Positions 1 to 11,524 of a stretch of 64,000 nt of DNA are shown here, piece by piece. The stretch covers positions 652,401 through 716,400 of the forward strand of contig JAVGVS010000159.1 of assembly GCA_032718565.1 (NCBI GenBank), written 5' to 3'. Numbering within the stretch: position 1 is the stretch's first letter; every line of letters starts with the position of its first letter. A program made the position numbers and the translations under genes. The notes under the pieces are model-generated. The model made no database searches. It saw only the letters and a program-made list of their open reading frames with translations, and had not been told where the DNA came from. The DNA comes from Distichodus sexfasciatus (Eukaryota > Chordata > Actinopteri > Characiformes > Distichodontidae).

Positions 1-1080
1 ACTCATTGCCAAACATCCACTCAGGGATTGGGAAGTTGCAGAACGACGATCAAAATGGCAGAGCAATTTGTTTCAGCTATTTTCTTTCAGATTGAGAATG
101 GTGTGAGACGTCTTAATTATAATCCAGACATTTCAGAAGCAATTATTTGAGGAAAGGCTCATAAAGTAACACCTTGTTATACAGTAGGTGGTTGTATTGT
201 GTTTAGTGGGTGACCATTATACTGGCTGGTTTATACGGTTATAAAATACAGAATTAATAGACGTATGATTGATGCCATTAGTGTGTGTTTTGGGACACAG
301 GTGCAGAAGCCAAAGAGCGTCCATGCAGCTAAGATTTTGTCAAAATTGATATTTTGAGGTTAGGTGTAATTAAACTGGGTAATAATATGTATGAAAGATG
401 CATATGTTCAGGAAAGTGTTTGAAATTTAGGGTGGGCGGGATATCTTCATATCAGTATTATTATTACTTCATTACAAATAATTGAATAGTGCTTTATTTT
501 ATCAGTTTGACAGGGCGGAGGCACATGACGTGGTGAATGAATGTGACGTTGGTTTTTAAAGGAACAAGTCGTATAAGCACATAAGAATAAGTTGTGAGAT
601 TTTCTAAATTATGGTTTCAATACTTTTAAATTGCCCAGCTCTTATTGAAATATCATTTTTCATTATGATTTGCTAAACAGAGTCTCTTATGTTGTATTGG
701 TGGCTAACATGAATGTTCAGATATGGATATTCATGTGCTGACCACTGACTGACCTTAAAAACTTGTAGCTGTCTGCAGCAGGATCATTGGCCCAAAAAAG
801 CATTGGAAAGCCACAGTGTTAGGACTCTGCATTTAGGAACTCTCGCTGACTTAATATTGCTCATATCAATTAATTTGTTCAATTCTGTCCCTCAATGTGT
901 GTTCATGAATAAATTCATTGTAATCAGTAATTGTAAAGTAAATATATGAAATATTTTTATCATCTTTGACTACTGTTTTCACAGCAGGCCCACTTAATTA
1001 TACAAGAAAAAAATACAAGCAAAATAAACTCTTTAGAAAACGTGATGTTTTAAATATTTTAAGGGTTTGGAATTTTGTTT
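1..1080. other. AT-rich non-coding sequence, presumed intron
   Basis: No repeat family, splice-bounded exon or convincing reading frame is visible here. The sequence is AT-rich and not simple-repeat. It is assigned to the intron upstream of the pebp4-like exon by position only. Confidence 0.5.
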
Positions 1081-1130
1081 TCTCCCCCCTCCCTCTCTCT
1101 GTCTCTCTCTCTGTCTCTCTCTCTCTCCCC
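1081..1130. repeat. CT-rich microsatellite
   Basis: A run of CTCTCT/GTCTCT units with a C-rich edge. On the complementary strand it produces an Arg/Glu-rich chance reading frame. Confidence 0.85.
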
Positions 1131-2010
1131 ACATGCAGCCTCTGATCCCTAACTTCTCAAAAGTGTGGGTAAACTGTTTAGCGAATCTCCTCCGTCGGGT
1201 AGTGTGAACTATTGCGGGTTCATTCGCATGCCAGAAAAACAATAGTAAATGAATGGTGTGGAAAGGCGCAACAGCCTGGGTAATGCATTAAATCCTTGTT
1301 AAAAAATCTCTTGGTTTGCCTCTTGCAACGATACCACATGTTCTCAGTTTGGAGAACAGATAATTGGCAGCATACTGTGTACCAACACTTGTGGTGTTCC
1401 GCGTGTGCCATGTTTCAGATCCTCAAATATCTTTTGACGCATGAAGATAATAAAAATGACTCTTGTCCATTGGCTGTGATGTTTTTTTTTTTTTTTCTTC
1501 ATTTCATTAGAAATTCTGACCTCGCTGGTGCCACGTTTTTGCGTGGTTATTATTAATCAGAGGTTTAAAGTATGTTTTTTTTTTTTTTCCACACCTGAAA
1601 AAAAGCTTGATGAAAAGGTTGATAATTATAAAATATATTTTAATATGCAACCATAAAACAAACTAAAGTTTGGAATAAAGGAGTAGCATACATTTCATAG
1701 AGGCAGGTTTGAGCTTGCATTCAACATTTAACGCTTGGGTCAGCAAGATGGACGAAACAAGTTATCTTTTTCTGAAATAAGGGAACAAATTCCCAGCAAC
1801 TCCTCTGTTTCCTCCAGCCTTTGAGTGCACGAAATGAATCAAAGCGATGTCTTTTTGTTTTTGCTTCGTAATTTTCTTGTACATCTGCCTGATCAGTCAT
1901 TACTATTATAAAAAAAGCTTTTTTTTTAACCTTAAACTGAACGTAAATATTTTACTCTTGATCAGCACAAGGCCCTAGGTAAGGACTGTGGTTTTTCTAT
2001 CAAACGTCTG
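1131..2010. other. Non-coding, no recognised element
   Basis: It contains T homopolymers near 1483-1497 and 1576-1588. Nothing else is recognisable as a gene or repeat. Confidence 0.45.
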
Positions 2011-2232
2011 AATGGTGCAGGGGTAAGTTCTACATCTGCCGCTCCAGGGCATTTGACCTGTGATTGAAAGGTCGCCGACTCGAGTCCTGGACCGGGTGCT
2101 GCCCCCGGGTGCTGCCCATGTCAGCTCCCCACTGCTACTTCACAGATGGGTCACATTCAGAGGTCACATTTCATGGTGGTGTGCTGTGGTGTGGTCAGTT
2201 CACAATGACAATCACTCACTTTCACTTTCAGT
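2011..2232 (+). repeat. tRNA-derived SINE family A, old diverged copy
   Basis: A box-B-like GACTCGAGTCC lies in the head. It is followed by the family body (CCCACTGCTACTTCACAGATGGGTC, split by point changes) and the tail ending TCACAATGACAATCACTCAC. Clear divergence from younger copies such as 8094-8350 marks it as an older insertion. Confidence 0.75.
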
Positions 2233-2581
2233 CACCACCGTTTCCCATTTTTGGTGCTTTTATCTTAGGTTCATATTTCTTTGTACGCCAGTAGGGTGCA
2301 TAGACCAACCATTAGCTGCATTACGTTGGATGCATCTACCTCTGAATATGGAGCAAGTAGCTCTGTAGTAAATATTTATTTTAGGCTTTTCTGCAGCTGA
2401 TTAGAGAATAATAGATTAATTGTTGTGTAAAGGCAGTGGTGTGTATTTAAGCATTAGCCATACTGTAGATACATTGTTCAATCTTAAATGTCAATGTCAT
2501 TATCTGCTGTATTCCTCGGTAAATAACTGTGTATAGTTTCCATTAAAATGTTCAGTTCAACCACTGTTTTGGGAACTTTTA

Positions 2582-3118
2582 GGCCCTGTACACATGTAGC
2601 CAGGTATTTATAAAAACAGATATTTTTCATCCTCCGTTTTCAAAAATAACTTTGTACACAGGAGCCCGTTTTTAAAAATATCTCTGTACACAAAAATCCG
2701 GATAAATATGCCGTCAGGAACTGAGTAGAACCACCTCAGACAATAAGAATCCTGGGGGAAAAATGAATTACCTCCTGTTGCAATGACTTTTACATCTGGT
2801 TTTATGTCCAGTGGTGAATAGATGGTGCTTCGTACGGTCAGATAGGGAAGTGGAGTTACTTTTTAACATTAGCAGATGCAAAACCAAGTATTAGTAGCTT
2901 GAATAAAGGAGACGCTAATCGCTGCTCTGACCATATCCATCTTCAGTCTTCAACGTAAACAAACCTCACCGTCAACGCATTTCCTGTCGCACACTTATGA
3001 CGCTTCGACCCTAAAAATCCGTTTTCCCTGTCCGCACGTAGTCACCGAAACCTCCGTTTATGTGTGGATGATTGGTGCAACTGCATAAAAAATGACTCGG
3101 TTACGTGTGTACAGGGCG
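2582..3118. mobile_element. PIF/Harbinger-like MITE with TTA duplication
   Basis: The ends are inverted repeats: GGCCCTGTACACATG at the left and the complement of CGTGTGTACAGGGCG at the right. TTA flanks both ends (2579-2581 and 3119-3121), the 3-bp TWA target duplication typical of PIF/Harbinger. Length is 537 bp with no transposase. The terminal motif CCTGTACACA also recurs inside (near 2650 and 2688), as subterminal repeats do. The superfamily assignment is inferred from the duplication length and the GGCC start. Confidence 0.7.
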
Positions 3119-3810
3119 TTAAAGGCTGGACAGCGATCTAACTGGCCAACCTTTTGTTGGTGACTATCACATTGAGGTTTTGAACTCGCTGGTCCCCCGA
3201 ACAAGGGCCCAAAGTTTTTACTTTGCTGCCGTTATCACTTCGCAGCAGTTTGCCGTCCTCTAAAGTCCCAAACTTCAGTGCCATATGAAAAGTTGCTGCT
3301 TCTTTGCTACTTTAACTTGAGCGTTCCTGGCAAGTTGAGGAAGCGCAGTCGGCCGCCCGAGTGTTCTGACTTCTACACAAACTTGTAATTTGTATGATGC
3401 GGAACTGCGATGGCTGGCACAAATGACTTTATTTTGAATGCGTTCGTTCAATGCGGCAGTACTTAGAAGCCTTAGAACTTTGGAGCTCTGAGCTGTTTTT
3501 TCCCTCTAATCTCTCATCCTGCCCGGTTTTGCTGGGTCGCATTCTAGAACATGACATCGCCTTTCAGTGAAATCATGTTAACTTTTGGGTGCCGGTCCCT
3601 CAGGGCTGCGTTAAGTGTTCTTTGGCTTACGAGACTTTAAAAAAAAAAAAAAAAGAAGGAGAAACCCTGAGTAGTTCATGCGGGGACTGCTGTTGTATTA
3701 TTTGGTGCTTAGGAGAGATGAGCATGTGGTTTTAAACCATTACAGTGATTAGAACTGGCTGGATGAGATCTCCTGAGCAAGCTTACCGCGCCGGTAATAA
3801 CTGCTTTGCT
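3119..3810. other. Non-coding, no recognised element
   Basis: Mixed-composition sequence with a poly-A run near 3640-3654. I see no exon or repeat family here. Confidence 0.45.
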
Positions 3811-4032
3811 CTCGATCTTCTCTCGCTCTCCTTCCTCATCTCTCCCTCTCTTCTCTCTCCTCTCTCTATGAGTGATTTTATACGCTCCGCTTAAACCTAT
3901 GTGGGGGCGTAGGGAGAGAGGATTTGAATGTGCGCTCCCCCCCCCTCAAGACTTCTCTTCTTTTTCCATTTTGGTGAATCTCTGCATTCTGTCTCTCTCT
4001 CTCTCCCTCTCTCTCTTTTCCTCTCTTCTCCT
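3811..4032. repeat. Pyrimidine-rich patches (CT microsatellites)
   Basis: Two CT-rich blocks, 3811-3870 and 3988-4032, separated by G-rich unique sequence. The several ORFs crossing them are compositional artefacts. Confidence 0.75.
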
Positions 4033-5660
4033 CGTTGCCTGTGATGACGACAGGGGCGGCATCTTCACCGCTAAGCCTGGCAGTGCCCACGGCTGCTAGT
4101 CGTCTCCGCGCTGCAGCGCTGCCCACTCACCCACGCCAGCCTTGGCACCGGCGCGGCAGAGCGGCGCGTTCTATCTGCCATCCGAGGGTGGGGTTCCTTT
4201 TCTCTTTTTTTTTTCCGGAAGACCCTGCGTGTCTTTCCCAGGGAAAACCCACACGTCCACCCATGCAGGATTCCTGAAGGGTCTTTTACTGCCGGGCCTC
4301 CCGAAACAACACAAGGAAGAAAGAGAGAGGGATTTAAGGACGCTTTTGGGTTTTTTTTTTTTATTGTTTGATTGTGGGTGACTGTCCTCAATTTGCGAGG
4401 GTTAAAAGCGAGGAGCCTTTTTCTTTACAAAGCAAGGTAGAAAGTGGAAATAACCGATGCTAAATTTTTAACGCCGGAAAGGCCCGTTCTCGTTTCCTCT
4501 TTGCGGCTTTTTAAAAAATATAAATCGGGCCTGTGGGCAAGGTAACCTCGACATCTGTCTAATAGTAAATCTGCCACCGGTGGGTGGGTATTTCCTTGGT
4601 GCCGGATTACAGGAGCTCACGTAGGAGAGAGATGAACAGGTCTCGTCTCTTGTCTCTTTCTCCCACTAATGTTCCCGTTTGTCATAAGCGTGTAATTCTG
4701 ACCCTCGACCCCACTTATTCAGGCATCATTAGAACCCCCCTCCCCCCAGCCCCAAGCCTTACACACACTAACTATGAATCACACCACAGATTTAAAACTG
4801 CCAAGCTTTGCTCCAGCTCTAGCCAGCGGCGCACGATTGATTATGCAGATTTGCCTGAATGGAGAGAGGCAATAAGCCTTATAATCCTGGTTTCCACACA
4901 CACACACACATAGATGATTTACATGTTGTGTAAGTTGTTGACGATGAGCAGATCTGGAGCTGGAGCTTTCATGTGCAGACTCAAAGTTTGTCCGCGATGA
5001 GACGACGCAGCCCTATTCCTAAAACGGAGAGTGGTCAATGGCAAGTTAGAACTTTGACCTTTTATCATAGATTACTTCTTCCTGTCCATATTTCCCTCTA
5101 GCTCCGACCTGGTCCTGCGTGTTTTGGCCACCTCCCGGAATCTTCATTTTCTGCTAAACACATTCATCCTGAATAAATTCTTAACTCTGAAAGTCAATGT
5201 TAATATTGTCTATACAGAATTCAACAGAACTCAATTGGGACTTGATAGTAAGTCAGATATGGGTAGAAAAGGTGACCTTTTTGAGTAACCACATGAGTAT
5301 CTTCAGGCTATACATAAACCTTGATTTGTACCTACAGCATTCCGGGTATTTACTGTATTCACAGCGCTTTACATTTCCTAATGGAGCAACGTAGGCTCTT
5401 CTGGAATTCCAACCAGAAATTTTATCATACTCGGGGCACCTTTTCACTTAAAGGCAAGTTTTTCCTTAAAGCTCTTTCACTGCATAGCTACCTTGATAGT
5501 CTGCATAATGCATCATTACTTTAATTTGATTTGCGCTTGGTTTTGAATGAATTTATCATATTTATAAACCAGAGATGGCAGCGTTCCAACACCCACTCTC
5601 AGTATTAGACCTGTACTGTTCAAAAATGCTGAATCAAATGTTCAGTGGGCAGGGAAGTTA
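4033..5660. other. Non-coding; GC-rich patch then AT-rich; short CA repeat
   Basis: 4035-4280 is relatively GC- and CpG-rich and unique, a possible regulatory patch. A (CA)n run lies at 4895-4911. No splice-bounded exon is recognised. Confidence 0.4.
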
Positions 5661-5830
5661 GAACCACGCAGCACAGCACAGCAGCGCAGTGCACCAAAGC
5701 GAGGTGGGACTTCTGTATTTGACCCATCTGTGAAGGCAGCTCTTTGGCAGCACCCGGGAGAAGGTATCTTTACCAGGACTTGAACCGCTCACAGGACCAA
5801 CTCCTTAACCGTTACGCTGCTAGCTGCCCA
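5661..5830 (-). repeat. tRNA-derived SINE family A, minus strand, decayed
   Basis: On the minus strand the head reads GGCAGCTAGCAGCGTAACGG, then a degenerate box B (GGTTCAAGTCC), then the family body and CA/GCA-rich tail. It is shorter than full length (about 240-250 bp) and well diverged. Confidence 0.75.
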
Positions 5831-7479
5831 TCTGGCGTATCATACTCTCTTAATGCCACTGTAACACTACAGTAAATGCAAAGATGCATTTACCTCTCTT
5901 GTTAGGTACGAATAGAAATATGTAATGTATATTCAGCAGATCGGGATCATACCTGGAGAAGTGATATCACTACCTTTCAGATTTTCTGGAATAAAGGAAT
6001 TCTGGAAAACACTGCAATTTTCCATAACTAGCCTAAGATTTGCTCTTTCTTACATTCATGTTTTTAATTCAGGGCTATAACTTTTTAACAGTATTAGATA
6101 TTATTAGTCACACTATATAAATAGAATATCGTTGTGCAATAGACATGTTTAGTGTTTGACTTGTTCGACAACTTCAGACATTTAGCATTTTACACCTACA
6201 GCACATTCTACGAAACATTCAATTTTGCAACGTGAACAGTTGTCAGATGAATTTTTTTCCTCAACCTCATACAGTTAATCGGAAGCAGGAAGAAGGCCTA
6301 CACAGCAAAGCAAGCCGGATGCTAAAACCAATCTGTTTATATTTCAATTTAGCCAATTTAGAGTCTTATGCGGAAAGGACAGAGAACCTGAACTGTGACC
6401 ATCATGTCACTTGTCACTGTAACGTTTTCGGAAAGGAATATTGTCTAATATTGACGGATGCTCTGAGGGGCTGCTGCCTGCCGCTGTTTGTTTTTTTGTT
6501 TTTTTTTGCGCCAGCCCACATCATTTTTTTACAGGACCCTAAGGAAGACAGAAAATATTTAAATTCTTTCTGCCCTTTTCTTGGCGCTACTGTCTGCACA
6601 TTTGTCCCTCGTGACAGTTTTTAAAATGTTTTAACACTGTTGGGTTTCTTACATTTCTGTGCATTTCTTCATCCTCCCGTATGAAACGGAGCCATGTGCG
6701 ATTCTGCTGGAGACCAAGCTGTGGAGGGAAAGGCTGGTAGGGTCCAAGGCTGCACAGTCGGCCGATAGGAGTTTAGGGAGTTTCAGATTTTGGCAGCTAC
6801 CATCACAATTCCAAACACTGATCTGATATTGGCTCAGGGGCAGTGTAACTACTACACGTTCTCACATTTCTTGGACTAATTAAATAAATTCAGAATGAAT
6901 GGATTTGTGGGAAATGGAGTGGTTTAATTCACTTGAGTGGGCTTGTTCATCAACGCAGTGTATGTAGTCTATCGTAAACATGTCAGAAATCAGTGTTAGG
7001 CTTCGTGTTGGATTATTTACCTAGGTTGCTTATTTATTTACAACCTTTTATTTTTTATTCCTCGAGCAAACTGCCTACAAGGACACACTTGGCTATCGCT
7101 ATTGCTGTTTTGCCAAAACGACAAGAAAACACGGCACACGAATTAATGGAAAAAAAAAAATCTTAGTTTAAATATATAGTCAAAGTTACAAAAGTGGTCT
7201 GCTTATTTTGTATTATTTAATGAGATAATATCTGGAGTCATGTGTGTAGATATTTAACTACGGATATTATCTATAATATAAGATATAAACTAGAATAAGA
7301 AATTTGCTTTCCAATGGTGTTAGAACTTTACAACAACAATTAAGAATCATCATATGGTAAAATAGGCCAGTGACTAAATGCTTTTGCTTATGAATTTGTC
7401 TTTTGCAAATTTTTGATAACTTTATAATATACGGTAACACTGTAGCTTGTGAACTTATTTCTTTTTTTATTTACTGCAC
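5831..7479. other. Non-coding, no recognised element
   Basis: A 130-codon open frame at 6232-6624 (+) shows no family motif, no good splice borders and a Phe/Leu run from T homopolymers, so I treat it as chance. AT-rich elsewhere. Confidence 0.4.
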
Positions 7480-7640
7480 AGTGGTATGCAAACGTTTGGG
7501 CACCCTTCTTTAATGTCGATCACCAAAAGGTCTAAAGTTAAAGTTGACATTCTTTTTTTAGATTACATTTTATTTCCATCATTCTCGGGTGGCAGCGAAA
7601 GGAAAAAATTACAAGAAGCAAAAGTTTGGGTCAGTAATTA
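7480..7640 (+). mobile_element. Fragment of a DNA-transposon end (Tc1/mariner-like)
   Basis: It opens with GTATGCAAACGTTTGGGCAC, which resembles the terminal repeat of a common fish Tc1/mariner-type element (TATGCAAAAGTTTGGGCACC). No matching right end is seen, so this is a fragment. The family assignment rests on recalled similarity. Confidence 0.45.
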
Positions 7641-7666
7641 GTAACACTCCCTTTGGCAAGCTTTCA

Positions 7667-8090
7667 GTTCAATTCAGTTTTATTTATATAGCGCTCTTAA
7701 CAACAGTCATTGTCATAAAGTGCTTTACATATAACCGGCCCAAACCCGCAGCGACCAGGCCTGAGGTGACGTTGGCAACTCCCTCTAGCAGGAGAAACCT
7801 TGAGAGGAACCAAGACTCAGAAGGAGACCCCATCCTCCTCTGGGCAACCGGATGCATGAACGTTTAATACACAAGTTAACATTAGTTCTAGATGAATCGT
7901 TAATGAATCATTTTTGAAGAAGTGAAGATATAAAAATAGTCTAAAAGACGTTTGCTGGGGCCGCTTGCTAAAATTCACTCGGCAAGATTAAGATAAAATT
8001 AGTTCAGCGTTAAAATTGGAATCAGTTCAAGTCCATATAGTCGGAAAGAGGTCCAGCTGGGTCCAAATGATGGAGTCTCTGATTTAATAC
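7667..8090 (+). repeat. Dispersed fish repeat of the 'TTTTATTTATATAGCGC' type
   Basis: It contains the common teleost phrases TCAATTCAGTTTTATTTATA and GCGCTCTTAACAACAGTCAT, then CCTTGAGAGGAACCAAGACT. These occur together in a high-copy retroposon-like repeat of fish genomes. The reading frame at 7589-7867 is part of this repeat and not a gene. The class (SINE or LINE tail) is not settled here. Confidence 0.6.
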
Positions 8091-8093
8091 TTG

Positions 8094-8350
8094 GGGGCAG
8101 TTGGTGGCGTAAACGGTAGGGTGTTCGCCCCGTGAACAGAAGGTCGCAGGTTCGAATCCAGGGCCGGTAAAGTTACCACTGAGGTACTCGTGAGCAACGT
8201 ACCGTTCTTAAGCACTGCTTCCCGAGCGCTTGTTAGCTGCCCACTGCTCCCTCACGGATGGGTCAAATGCAGAGGTCACATTTCGTTGTGTTGCACTTGT
8301 GTGCTGTGCAGCGGTGTGTTCACAATGACAAATAATCACTCAATTTCAAA
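8094..8350 (+). repeat. tRNA-derived SINE family A, nearly full length
   Basis: Head GGGGGCAGTTGGTGGCGTAA carries the Pol III box A and GGTTCGAATCC the box B. The body includes GAGGTACTCGTGAGCAA and CTGCCCACTGCTCC. The tail ends GTGTTCACAATGACAAATAA followed by TCACTC. It is a good reference copy for the family. The head derives from a tRNA but is not a tRNA gene: there is no foldable 3' half. Confidence 0.9.
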
Positions 8351-10028
8351 ACACATTATTTTTTTAAGTGGAGATATAAGAATATCAAGTATCATAGTTT
8401 GTAGCCAGTTAACTCTTTTTGCAGCCACCTGAGTCTTGATGGATTTTTAAGGCTTCTAATTTGTAGATTTTGAGGTTTAAATGTTCTTGTTATACAGTTT
8501 TGACTGCTACAAACAGTTGATCTCCATTAGCTCCCGTAAACTTAGTTATGATCTTAAACAGTGATGCTTTCCAGCAAGTTATGGCCAACATTTGCCTTGA
8601 AACACTGAGTGGTTCGGATGCTCAGATAACTTTGCAAGAGAGCAAATGAGCTGCATGAAAATAAAGGACGAGAGAAAGCAGTGAAAGTATAGAAAGAGTG
8701 AATGAACAGTATTCACGCTGAACGATTTCTCATAACCTTTATGAACAACAGTACAAACCTCATCAAAGTAGAGACGCCACGCCACGTCCTCTCACACGCC
8801 AAGAGTGGAAGATATTTCGAAGTTCAGAGAGGCAATAATCAATTCGCTCAGGAATATGCCTTTGCTTCCGTGTATGTGAGGATAAACATACAGAAATTAA
8901 ATTTCTATTTATACGAAGCCGGGAAACTGTGGAGCGGCAGAATTGCTTTTGCTCACAGCGTCGGGAGCCAGGCGCAAGCAGCCTATGTAATTAACACTTG
9001 CGTTAACTGGAGATGATGGATCATATCTGGCAGAACCGGCGCAGAAATGAGGACAAAATGTCACTCGGCTTCAAGCTGTTTAGGGGGGAATCTGCCCAAT
9101 CCCGTTTGCGCCGGCGAGGACGTCTCCGTCTCTACATGTGAACTGTGTCCGAGCATGCCAGCGGCCCGAATCCTCGTCCGAGCGGACATCCCTGTCGTCC
9201 AGAGACTCGTGCTAACTCGTTCTGTAATGAGACAGACGAAAAAGCTGTGTTCACGTTCATGTGGGAGAGTTAGTTTGGGAGAATAGAGAGACGTCCAATT
9301 TTTCTCCTCGTTTGAAGGCGGAGGAAACGCTATTCGTCTTTCAAACCACAAACGTTCAGTTACAGTCGAGATGTTTAATCTTGTTAACTGTTCGGCTTGG
9401 TTTTAGAGGACTCCTAGAAATTTCTCTCTGAGAGATCTGACCCCGCAAAGTTTATATTTCTCCAACCTGGGAATTCAACATTCAAAGTTTGGCATGAACA
9501 GTTTTTCAGAAGTTCAGAACTCCAGTAATTCCCGTATGACGTGAGGGCAGCATAAGCACCAGCAGATTGTTTGGCGTCTCTCTACATCAGCCAGAAATGA
9601 ATCTGTAAAAATGCTGCCGCCTAATAAATATTATCGTTACAGAATGATATGGAGAAAGTAGTCTGAAGTGCCAACAAACACAGAGAAATAAATCTGCTGT
9701 TTTCAGCAGAAGACCGTGTTGTTTCTCCAGAATTTTTACCACTGTGTCAGGCCTGCTTTCACTTGTTCCCAACATTAGCGTTGCTGTAATCTCTTAGAGA
9801 AGCCGACATGCCTGTGGATGAAGGCAAATCTCTTAAATGGATCGGTGTATTGTTTTGTGCAGCGTAGCTTTTGTAAGAATAGTGCCATTGTCGAGTAGGA
9901 AGCCGCTGTTAACTTCCACAGCTTGCGCAAAAATTGACTTTCCGCCGTGAGGTTTGCACTTGTGCCGCATTAAAAGAACGGGATACGGCGACATGGAAAA
10001 ATAGTTGTATTTCCGTATGTTGTAGCTA
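8351..10028. other. Non-coding; possible conserved element near 8700-9320
   Basis: 8700-9320 is non-repetitive with higher GC and contains a TAATTA homeodomain core at 8988-8993. A 104-codon frame (8702-9016, +) has no recognisable domain. Conservation cannot be tested here. The rest is featureless. Confidence 0.35.
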
Positions 10029-10130
10029 GAGGTGGGCGATATATCGGATATACTAGACGTCTCTCGGCTCCTTTCACGTGCGATGTAGCAAATGATGTGA
10101 ATATCGAGTCCAACTCCTCACGTTTATGTT
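10029..10130. mobile_element. hAT-like element fragment (GGGCGATATATCG type)
   Basis: TAGAGGTGGGCGATATATCG at the left matches the start of the hAT element at 56864. The rest decays after about 100 bp and runs into the next SINE, so this is a truncated copy. Confidence 0.55.
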
Positions 10131-10138
10131 AAACAGTT

Positions 10139-10386
10139 GGCAGTTGGTGGCGTAACGGTTCGCCCCGTGATCACAAGGTCGCAGGTTCGAGTCCAGGGCC
10201 GGTAAAAGTTGCCACTGAGGTACTCATGAGCAAGGTGCCGTCCCCAAGCACTGCTCCCCGGGCGCTTGTTAGCTGCCCACTGCTCTTTCACGTATGGGTT
10301 AAATGCAGAGGTCACATTTGGTTGTGGTGCACTGTGTGCTTTGCTGTGGTGTGTTCACAACGACAAATAATCTCTCACTTTCAAAC
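10139..10386 (+). repeat. tRNA-derived SINE family A, nearly full length
   Basis: Box A GTGGCGTAACGG and box B GGTTCGAGTCC are present, with the standard body and the tail CACAACGACAAATAATC. A few bases are missing between the boxes relative to the 8094 copy. Confidence 0.9.
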
Positions 10387-11288
10387 ACACAGCATCTGCG
10401 TCACTTTCCAGTTTGGCCGCTCTGCCCCTCTCTCACTCCACCGGCCATCCAGAAATCTCTCGTAGCGCATTGGTGTAGGAATTTCTCTTACGTACAGTAT
10501 GTGTAGACACTGGCTGATGTGTGTTCATATCGAAGACAATGAAACTGAACTGCATAGACCTTAAAACACGAGTCAAAGCGGCTTCCGTTGGGACGCAAAA
10601 GTGTGTGCTGTAGTCTGATGCGTGCCAGACATAAATGATAGATCTGATATTTTGTTAGGTTAAGGGGTTAACGTGTCTCGATGCCCCACGTGTGGAGCGT
10701 TCTTAGTTTCCAGTCAAAAGAAAATACAAAATGAACGGCCAGCCAAGTTTTTGTGTGTGTGTGTGTGTGTAGCGTTCAGCGCCCGGCCCTGTGTGTGAAG
10801 AGCGAATTTGGATTCATCATAAAGTGTTTTTGAGTTGAGCCATGAGCCTATAATCTCTCTCCTCCTCCCTGCTTCATCTGATTCACCTGGCTTAAAATGA
10901 GCCCCGGGGGCTTTTCTTCGGAGCTCTCCGCAGCCTGCCGGCATGGCAGTGCTGTCCTCGTTTTCTTGGCTTCCCCGGCGATATTGTTATTCTCCATGAA
11001 TAAAGACAGTAAGCAGGGGGGAGGTTGATTACAAAGACAGATTTGGCAGAGCCATAAGTTTTTGTGGGTGCAGTTTGTTTTTTGTTTTTTTGACGGGACA
11101 ATATGTTTTAATTAGCCGTGTGTAATCGTATTGCCAGGCCACATTATTTCTCCGTCAAAGTAAAAGAATCTCGCAGACTGGACTTCTTCGGCTAATGACA
11201 ACGAAGTTGCCTTGATTTTTTTGGGGGGGGGTGGGGATGGATTTGTCAGTACACTTTAAAAAAATCTGAAGTTAACATTTAGACTTTA
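10387..11288. promoter_or_regulatory. Unique sequence, possible conserved non-coding element
   Basis: A (GT)n run lies at 10751-10771. From about 10800 to 11190 the sequence is non-repetitive, with a TAATTA homeodomain core at 11109-11114 and no coding signature. This is only a candidate: the call rests on texture, not on any alignment. Confidence 0.3.
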
Positions 11289-11524
11289 GTGAAAGTAACT
11301 GATTATTTGTCGTTGTGAACACACCCCAGCACCACAACGAAATGTGACCTCTGCATTTGACCCATCCATGAAGGAGCAGTGGGCAGCTAACACGGGCAGT
11401 GTCCGGGGATGGCACCTTTCATGGCTCATGAGTACCTCAGTGGTAACGTTACCGGTCTGGGATTCGAAGCGGTGACCTTCTGATCACGGGGTGACCGTCT
11501 CACCCTTACGCCAACCTCTGCCCT
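11289..11524 (-). repeat. tRNA-derived SINE family A, minus strand
   Basis: Tail first on the plus strand (GATTATTTGTCGTTGTGAAC), then the body and the head with box B as GGATTCGAAGC. Box A is slightly altered. Essentially full length. Confidence 0.88.

Noticed and set aside
6232..6624. 130-codon plus-strand ORF
   Set aside because: No domain, a Phe run from T homopolymers, and no convincing splice or start context.
8100..8165. tRNA gene (box A and box B present)
   Set aside because: Boxes A and B belong to the tRNA-derived SINE head. The sequence does not fold as a tRNA and is followed by SINE body in every copy.
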